Positions 35,175 through 39,683 of a stretch of 39,683 nt of DNA are shown here, one piece after another. The notes beneath the pieces are model-generated. The model was not told the DNA's origin. It did no database searches and was given only the letters and a program-made list of their open reading frames with translations. The position numbers and the translations under genes are program-made. The DNA is from Zafaria cholistanensis (GTDB taxonomy: Bacteria > Actinomycetota > Actinomycetes > Actinomycetales > Micrococcaceae): assembly GCF_008580665.1 (NCBI RefSeq), contig NZ_BKDJ01000020.1, forward strand, positions 1 to 39,683. The letters run 5' to 3'. How positions within the stretch are numbered: the stretch's first letter is position 1; the number at the start of each line of letters is the position of its first letter.

Positions 35175-35482
35175 TACGACTCCCCCGCCACTGCGTTCCG
35201 GCCGGTGGCGTTCACGCCGGCAGGGTTCCAAAGGCCCGTGCCGTCCCTGCCGTCGGCGTCGGCGTCGGCGTCGGCGTCGAGCGCCTGCAACAGGGCCTCG
35301 TGGAGGCCGTCGTAGACGTCAGCGTGGTCCTCCACCGACAGGTCGGCCAGGCCCTCGAGCACGGACAGCGCGGCGGAGGCGCTCCCCCCGCCTGCCCCGG
35401 AACCAGTCCCGGCGCCGGTCCGCAAGCCGGCCTCCGGCCGGGCAGTGGCTCCTGGCTTGTTCGGTGGTTCCGGGGTGTTCAC
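35174..35482 (-). CDS. Small hypothetical protein upstream of tlyA
   Basis: 102 residues from GTG 35482, with AGGGAGG spaced well upstream; a longer frame to 35749 would run through the 18-bp repeats and lacks such a site. No recognised domain. A Gly/Ala-rich leader is followed by one amphipathic segment (VLEGLADLSVEDHADVYDGL, then LHEALLQALDADADADAD) with a run of Asp-Ala pairs. Position between the HAD phosphatase and tlyA equals that of the small ORF Rv1693, so it is probably a genuine conserved gene. Translation is coupled to tlyA. Confidence 0.75.
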   Translation of the reverse strand: MNTPEPPNKPGATARPEAGLRTGAGTGSGAGGGSASAALSVLEGLADLSVEDHADVYDGLHEALLQALDADADADADGRDGTGLWNPAGVNATGRNAVAGES

Positions 35483-35563
35483 GGGGCCTCCCTGGGTGTG
35501 GCGCTGCGGGGCTGCGGGTACGGGGTATGGGGCTGCGGGGCCCCGGCGGTGCCGGCGCGATGA

Positions 35564-35662
35564 ATTGGGCGGGCAGGATGGATTGGGCGGGCAGGATGGA
35601 TTGGGCGGGCAGGATGGATTGGGCGGGCAGGATGGATTGGGCGGGCAGGATGGACTGGGCGG
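35564..35662. repeat. 18-bp minisatellite upstream of the small ORF
   Basis: Five exact tandem copies of ATTGGGCGGGCAGGATGG (35564-35653) plus a half copy starting ACTGGGCGG. It occupies the 203-bp gap between the HAD gene stop and the small ORF start, so it is most likely transcribed leader or spacer. The 18-bp period keeps reading frame, and on the minus strand it could encode CPPNPS repeats, but only in a frame without a plausible start. Confidence 0.9.
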
Positions 35663-35685
35663 TGACAGCGCCGGGACGCCGCCGC

Positions 35686-36666
35686 TCAGGGGCCGACGAA
35701 ATCCAAGTGCGGGAGCCGGGCTGTCTCCGCGTGCGGGTGCGCGAGCCACCAGGCCGCACAGGCCGCGCGCCAGGCGTTCAGGTCGGTGCTGGCGCCCTCG
35801 ACGGTGAGCGTGTCGCCGTCGGCCCGGGCGCGGGCACTGCCGCAGGCGACGCCCCCCGCCCCGTCCTCGTGGATTGCCGGATACGGCAGGTACAACTCGG
35901 TGAGGTCCGCGATCAGGAAATCGGGGCGGTCGGCGCGGTGTGCGGCAAGGATGCTTTCGGGGGTGTCGACACCGGTGAGAACGGCAGCGGTGCGGTAGCC
36001 GGCCGCGTTGCCGCCACGGATGTCGGTGTCCAGCCGATCACCGACCACCAGCGGGCGCGCGGCCCCCAGGCGCTCGGCCGCGCGGCGGAACAGCAGCGGC
36101 TCCGGTTTGCCGGCCACCTGCGGAAGGGCCTTGGACGCGGCAGCAACGGCGGCGACCAGGGAGCCGTTGCCCGGGGCCAGCCCTTCGGCGCGCGGAATGG
36201 TGAGGTCAGTGTTGGTGGCCACCCATACAGCGCCGGCGCTGATTGCGTAGGAGGCCTGGGCCAGGTCGGTCCAGGCGATGGAGGGGTCGAAGCCCTGGAT
36301 GACGGCGTCCGGGTTATCCGCCGCGGAGGCGACCGGACGCAGCCCCTGGCGGGCCACCTGCTCCCGCAGGTAGGCGCTGCCGACCACCAGGACGCGCGCC
36401 CCGGGTTCGACGAGCCCGGCCAGCAGTTCGGCGCCGGCATCGGCGGAGCCGAACACCTGGCTCGCGGAGGCCGGGGCACCGAGCTCGCGCAGGTGTGCGG
36501 CGACGGCCTCGGGAGAGCGCGAGGCGTTGTTGGTGATGTATGCCAGCGAGACGCCGGCCGAGGCCAGGCGATCGAGGGAGCCCACCGCCCCCTCGATCGC
36601 CCCGGCGCCGGCGTAGACCACGCCGTCCAGGTCGGACAGGACGGCGTCGAAACCGGAGATCAGCAT
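35686..36666 (-). CDS. HAD-IIA family phosphatase (NagD/glycerol-phosphate phosphatase-like)
   Basis: 326 residues. HAD motif I DLDGVVYAG with nucleophile Asp near residue 12, motif II in YITNNASRS, motif III Lys in GKPEPLLFRRA, and motif IV VVGDRLDTDIRGG. A C2-type cap lies between II and III. Mycobacterial Rv1692, at the same position, dephosphorylates glycerol 3-phosphate; by analogy this enzyme may recycle glycerophosphate from lipid turnover. The ~70-residue C-terminal extension (SARARADGDTLTVEGASTDL) is also seen in close relatives. The ribosome site is weak; it starts 15 nt after the upstream stop. Confidence 0.9.
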   Translation of the reverse strand: MLISGFDAVLSDLDGVVYAGAGAIEGAVGSLDRLASAGVSLAYITNNASRSPEAVAAHLRELGAPASASQVFGSADAGAELLAGLVEPGARVLVVGSAYLREQVARQGLRPVASAADNPDAVIQGFDPSIAWTDLAQASYAISAGAVWVATNTDLTIPRAEGLAPGNGSLVAAVAAASKALPQVAGKPEPLLFRRAAERLGAARPLVVGDRLDTDIRGGNAAGYRTAAVLTGVDTPESILAAHRADRPDFLIADLTELYLPYPAIHEDGAGGVACGSARARADGDTLTVEGASTDLNAWRAACAAWWLAHPHAETARLPHLDFVGP

Positions 36667-36681
36667 CGCTACGGTGGGCCT

Positions 36682-38853
36682 TTAGCGCTCGTCGGAGGTT
36701 GCGTCGATGGAAGTAGGATCCTGCTCGTCGGCACCAAAGGAACCGAAGTCCCCCTCCGGGTCCTCGTCGTCCTCGTCTTCCTCGTCGTCCTCGTCGAAGT
36801 CCGGATCCCCGGCGGACGAATCGTCGTCGTACTCTTCGTCCTCGTCGTCCTCGTCGTCGAAGGCGTCCTCGGAGTACCCTTCCCCGTCGACGCCGTCCGC
36901 GCTGTCGGGGCCTGCCCCCGCGGCTTCCGCCGACAGTCCGTCCTCGGCGTCGATGCCCTGCGGGGCATCCTCGCGGTCCAGGACGTCCTTGGCACGCGGC
37001 TTGCGGACCGGCTCTTCGTCGTCCTCGATGAGGTCGATGATGTCCGGCTCGGCGAACTCGCCCACACCGAGGGCGCTCTCGGCGACCGCCACCTGGCGGC
37101 GCCAGCGGTAGGCTTCCTCGTCGCGTCCGACGGCCTCAAGGGCGTCGGCGTAGGCGGCGAACAGGCGGGGGCTGAAGGAGAACGCGCGGTTGATGTCCAG
37201 CTGCGGGATTTCCAGCTCGGCGACGGCGGCCTCGAGGTTGCCAAGGTCCGTCTGGGCGCCGGAGGCGACGATGGCCATCTCCACCTGCCCGGGGATGTCC
37301 AGCGTCAGGGCCTCTTCGCTGTGCGCGGTCTCAAGGGCCTTTTCCGGGCGGCCCAAGCCACGCTCGCAGTCGGCCATCACCGGCAGGTGGATGTTGGACC
37401 CGCTGATGCGGCGGTGGGTGCGGAATTCGCGCAGCGCATCGGCATAGTGTCCGGCGGTGTAGGCGGTCAGGCCCACCGCCTCGCGGACCACGGCGACGCG
37501 GCCGCCGCGGCGGCTGGCAGCCAGGGCGTGCTCGTAGGCGAGCTCGGGATCCAGGTCGATGAGGCGGCCGGCCATGACCAGGTGCTTCGCCACCCACTCT
37601 CCGTTGCGCTCGTCGAGGTACTTCAGCTCCGCCTTGGTGATGCGGTCAAGTTCCTTGCCGGTCACATCGTCGTCGATTTCCGGGGACTTGGGGCGTTCCG
37701 GACGGTTGGAGCTGCGCAGGTCGGCCGCATTGTGCGGAGCGCGGTCGTCTTCGGTGCGCGGCCAGGATCCGGCCTCGTCGCGGCCACGCGGGGCGCGGGT
37801 CTCGCGGCGGTCGCCACCCTGGAATCCACCCTCACGACTGAAGCCGCCTTCACGGCGGTCCCCGCCCTTGAAGCCGCCCTCGCGGCGGTCTCCGCCCTTG
37901 AAGCCGCCCTCACGGTTGAAGCCACCTTCGCGGCGGTCGCCACCGCGGAATCCACCTTCGCGGCGGTCGCCACCCTGGAATCCACCCTCACGACTGAAGC
38001 CGCCTTCACGGCGGTCCCCGCCCTTGAAGCCGCCCTCGCGGCGGTCTCCGCCCTTGAAGCCGCCCTCACGGCTGAAGCCACCTTCGCGGCGGTCGCCACC
38101 GCGGAATCCACCTTCGCGGCGGTCGCCGCCCTTGAAGCCGCCCTCACGGCTGAAGCCACCTTCACGGCGGTCCCCGCCCTTGAAGCCGCCCTCACGGTTG
38201 AAGCCACCTTCGCGGCGGTCGCCACCGCGGAAACCACCTTCACGGCGCTCCCCGCTCTGGAAACCGCCTTCGCGGCGGTCGCCACCGCGGAAACCACCTT
38301 CGCGGCGGTCGCCGCCGCGGAAGCCGCCCTCACGGCGGTCTCCGCCCTTGAAGCCGCCCTCGCGGCGGTCGCCACCGCGGAAGCCGCCCTCACGGCGCTC
38401 CCCGCCCTGGAAACCGCCCTCGCGGCGGTCGCCACCGCGGAAGCCGCCCTCACGGCGCTCCCCGCCCTGGAAACCGCCCTCGCGGCGGTCGCCACCGCGG
38501 AAACCACCTTCGCGGCGGTCTCCGCCCTTGAAGCCGCCCTCGCGGCGGTCGCCACCGCGGAAACCGCCCTCACGGCGCTCCCCGCCCTGGAAACCACCTT
38601 CGCGGCGGTCTCCGCCCTTGAAGCCACCTTCACGGTTGAAGCCACCCTCGCGGCGGTCGCCACCGCGGAATCCACCCTCACGGCGCTCCCCGCCCTTGAA
38701 GCCACCTTCGCGGTTAAAGCCACCCTCACGGCGGTCGCCACCGCGGAAGCCACCTTCACGGCGGTCGCTTCCGTAAGCACCACGGCCGCTCGACTGCTGC
38801 TTATTGTGGGCGCCGGAGCGCTGCTCGCGGGGATTCCTTTGATCTTCAGCCAC
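36682..38853 (-). CDS. TPR-like protein with a 27-unit Arg/Gly/Phe repeat region and acidic tail
   Basis: 723 residues from GTG 38853 (ribosome site GAGAGGAA). Residues 1-29 are polar; 30-347 are 27 units of (D/E)RREGGF followed by (R/K/Q)GG, eight of them extended by (N/S)REGGF. A basic linker leads to an all-helical TPR-like core (~395-610), e.g. AYEHALAASRRGG, AGHYADALREFRTHRRI and YADALEAVGRDEEAYRWRR. The last ~100 residues are runs of Asp and Glu. The core matches the conserved actinobacterial family at Rv1691, often labelled TPR or primosomal protein without proof. The repeat region looks disordered and resembles RGG RNA-binding domains. Function unknown; RNA or ribosome association and self-assembly are inference. 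Confidence 0.92.
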   Translation of the reverse strand: MAEDQRNPREQRSGAHNKQQSSGRGAYGSDRREGGFRGGDRREGGFNREGGFKGGERREGGFRGGDRREGGFNREGGFKGGDRREGGFQGGERREGGFRGGDRREGGFKGGDRREGGFRGGDRREGGFQGGERREGGFRGGDRREGGFQGGERREGGFRGGDRREGGFKGGDRREGGFRGGDRREGGFRGGDRREGGFQSGERREGGFRGGDRREGGFNREGGFKGGDRREGGFSREGGFKGGDRREGGFRGGDRREGGFSREGGFKGGDRREGGFKGGDRREGGFSREGGFQGGDRREGGFRGGDRREGGFNREGGFKGGDRREGGFKGGDRREGGFSREGGFQGGDRRETRAPRGRDEAGSWPRTEDDRAPHNAADLRSSNRPERPKSPEIDDDVTGKELDRITKAELKYLDERNGEWVAKHLVMAGRLIDLDPELAYEHALAASRRGGRVAVVREAVGLTAYTAGHYADALREFRTHRRISGSNIHLPVMADCERGLGRPEKALETAHSEEALTLDIPGQVEMAIVASGAQTDLGNLEAAVAELEIPQLDINRAFSFSPRLFAAYADALEAVGRDEEAYRWRRQVAVAESALGVGEFAEPDIIDLIEDDEEPVRKPRAKDVLDREDAPQGIDAEDGLSAEAAGAGPDSADGVDGEGYSEDAFDDEDDEDEEYDDDSSAGDPDFDEDDEEDEDDEDPEGDFGSFGADEQDPTSIDATSDER
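37811..38122. repeat. Recent 156-bp tandem duplication within the array
   Basis: Positions 37811-37966 and 37967-38122 are identical except at 37916/38072 (T versus C), changing one Asn to Ser. It covers four units (52 residues). A second perfect duplication of 60 bp lies at 38361-38420 and 38421-38480. Such near-identity means the array changed length recently. Confidence 0.9.
37813..38766. repeat. 954-bp coding tandem-repeat array (30-bp and 48-bp units)
   Basis: Encodes the 27 Arg/Gly/Phe units of the TPR-like protein: 19 units of 30 bp and 8 of 48 bp. Copies differ mostly at synonymous sites (for instance CGG/CGT and TTC-flanking changes), showing selection on the peptide. The sequence identity among copies keeps all six frames open here. 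Confidence 0.95.
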
Positions 38854-38950
38854 TGTGGCCGTTCCTCTCTGCGGAACGTGTCCAGACGCTCCAGGTGGTG
38901 TTCAAAAACAACGCGGCACCGCTGGTACCGACAGAAAATGGACTCATCCA

Positions 38951-38956
38951 ATATTA
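38951..38956 (-). promoter_or_regulatory. Candidate -10 element of the TPR-like gene
   Basis: TAATAT on the minus strand in the AT-richest part of the 166-bp leader between the gene and the 5S rRNA terminator. The implied 5' leader is about 90 nt. I cannot find a matching -35 at 16-18 nt. Confidence 0.35.
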
Positions 38957-39019
38957 GACGAGCGAAAGCGAGCAGATTAGGGATTCGCTTGGGCGATCAC
39001 TACAGCTGCTCTTAAACGT

Positions 39020-39049
39020 CAGGGCCCCGACTAGTTGGTCGGGGCCCTG
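39020..39049 (-). terminator. Terminator after the first 5S rRNA
   Basis: Perfect 12-bp arms (39020-39031 and 39038-39049), loop TAGTTG, nine nt past the 5S 3' end. Only a short TTT follows on the minus strand. Confidence 0.8.
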
Positions 39050-39057
39050 CAAAGATT

Positions 39058-39175
39058 GTCCGGCGGTGTCCTACTCTCCCACACCCTCCCGGGTGCAGTA
39101 CCATCGGCGCTGTGGGTCTTAGCTTCCGGGTTCGGGATGGGACCGGGCGTTTCCCCCACGCTGTGACCGCCGTAA
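39058..39175 (-). rRNA. rrf: 5S ribosomal RNA (complete)
   Basis: About 118 nt on the minus strand. 5' TTACGGCGGTCACAGCG and 3' CACCGCCGGAC pair as helix I; internal CCCATCCCGAACCCGGAAG and GAGAGTAGGACACC are the typical 5S loops. The ends are set by the helix and may be off by one or two nt. Confidence 0.95.
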
Positions 39176-39577
39176 CCCTTTTTCGCTTCACCGAATCCCT
39201 GCGGATGCCTGGTGTGCGAAGCCTGTGATTACGAGTCATTCATGGACTCAATACGTCAATCATACATGACAATCAGGCCCTCCCTGACCAACTTCGTGCC
39301 CGGAGAGGCAGTCGGGGAGTGATCTCGGTTACTGCCGGTTAGGGAGCAGCTGACGCCTTCCCCTGCGGAGGCCCCGAAACCCGCAGCGCTTCTGCCAGCA
39401 GTCCGCCGGCGAATAAGCTGCCTTACCCCTGGTACCGGACCGAACGTGGTGCCGGCATGGGCAGCGGAGCAAACTGATCCGCAATACCCCGCTCCGGACA
39501 TCCTGGGATCCGTGTTCCGGTGACGCCCCGGACCTGCCCGGTGCCTCGGGTGCCTCGGGTTGGGGGTGTTAAAGGGG
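39176..39577. other. Spacer between two 5S rRNA genes
   Basis: About 400 bp without tRNA, 23S-like sequence or supported reading frame. An AT-rich stretch (39230-39275) contains TTGTCA and TTGACG on the minus strand and may hold a promoter for the left 5S, but no good -10 is spaced correctly. A short 9-bp tandem GTGCCTCGG lies near 39540-39560. Confidence 0.5.
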
Positions 39578-39609
39578 GGAAGCCCCCGACGGTGTGGTCG
39601 GGGGCTTCC
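39578..39609 (-). terminator. Terminator after the second (edge) 5S rRNA
   Basis: Perfect 13-bp arms (39578-39590 and 39597-39609), loop GGTGTG, nine nt past the 5S end, followed on the minus strand by CCCCCTTTAA. Confidence 0.8.
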
Positions 39610-39618
39610 GTAATGGTT

Positions 39619-39683
39619 GTCCGGCGGTGTCCTACTCTCCCACACCCTCCCGGGTGCAGTACCATCGGCGCTGTGGGTCTTAG
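39619..39683 (-). rRNA. rrf: 5S ribosomal RNA, 3' part (cut by window edge)
   Basis: 65 nt identical over their whole length to the 3' half of the complete 5S at 39058-39122. It runs off the right edge. A 16S-23S gene pair probably lies beyond it, which cannot be seen here. Confidence 0.92.

Noticed and set aside
35564-35749. Coding CPPNPS hexapeptide repeat as an N-terminal part of the small ORF
   Set aside because: The in-frame extension lacks a ribosome site, whereas GTG 35482 has a strong one.
37813-38766. CRISPR-like regular repeat
   Set aside because: Units are contiguous 30/48-bp codon repeats with no unique spacers, in frame with a real gene.
34774-39015. 1413-codon open frame on the plus strand
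   Set aside because: It runs antisense through tlyA, the HAD gene and the TPR-like gene; the repeat array and GC bias keep all frames open. The minus-strand proteins have recognisable motifs and ribosome sites.

Overview
The window is very GC-rich, its genes often start with GTG, and they are packed in one direction with 1-4 nt stop/start overlaps. The gene order (RGG-repeat TPR protein, HAD phosphatase, small ORF, tlyA, nadK, recN, pyrG, ADP-ribose Nudix, xerD, then parA, scpA, scpB, rluB, tyrA, cmk, der, and a garA/MerR/bifunctional nuclease/ftsR cluster) is the conserved actinobacterial block known from Mycobacterium (Rv1691-Rv1713 and Rv1827-Rv1830). Protein features point to Micrococcales, most likely Micrococcaceae (Arthrobacter-like). 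This is ordinary chromosome, not a phage or plasmid, with one accessory metabolic insert.

Layout from left to right. 1-6.5 kb holds an N-terminally extended MinD/ParA-type ATPase, pyruvate carboxylase (pyc) and a second, divergent ParA-like ATPase. 6.5-9.5 kb holds the garA-MerR-nuclease-ftsR cluster, linking carbon flux (the FHA protein GarA/OdhI) with cell-division control (FtsR), plus tRNA-Pro(GGG). 9.5-17 kb holds der, cmk, tyrA, rluB, scpB, scpA and parA: ribosome assembly, nucleotide and tyrosine synthesis, and chromosome segregation, read right to left with several overlapping start/stop codons.

17-27.5 kb is the insert. It has a dicarboxylate transporter (dctA) divergent from a CitA/DcuS-type two-component system, and a methylcitrate module: prpE divergent from a GntR regulator followed by prpD, prpB and prpC. 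prpE carries a one-base frameshift in a C6 run. Two identical TGTATACA palindromes lie between prpE and the GntR gene and are good operator candidates. The module would activate propionate to propionyl-CoA and convert it to pyruvate and succinate, while DctA would import C4-dicarboxylates.

27.5-39 kb returns to housekeeping genes: MutT-like Nudix, xerD, ADP-ribose Nudix, pyrG, recN, nadK, tlyA, a small ORF, a HAD phosphatase, and a 723-residue TPR protein whose N-terminal half is 27 Arg/Gly/Phe repeats and whose C-terminus is an acidic tail. An 18-bp minisatellite sits between the HAD phosphatase and the small ORF. The window ends with two tandem 5S rRNA genes, the second cut by the edge, each with its own hairpin terminator; they probably close an rRNA operon that lies mostly outside.
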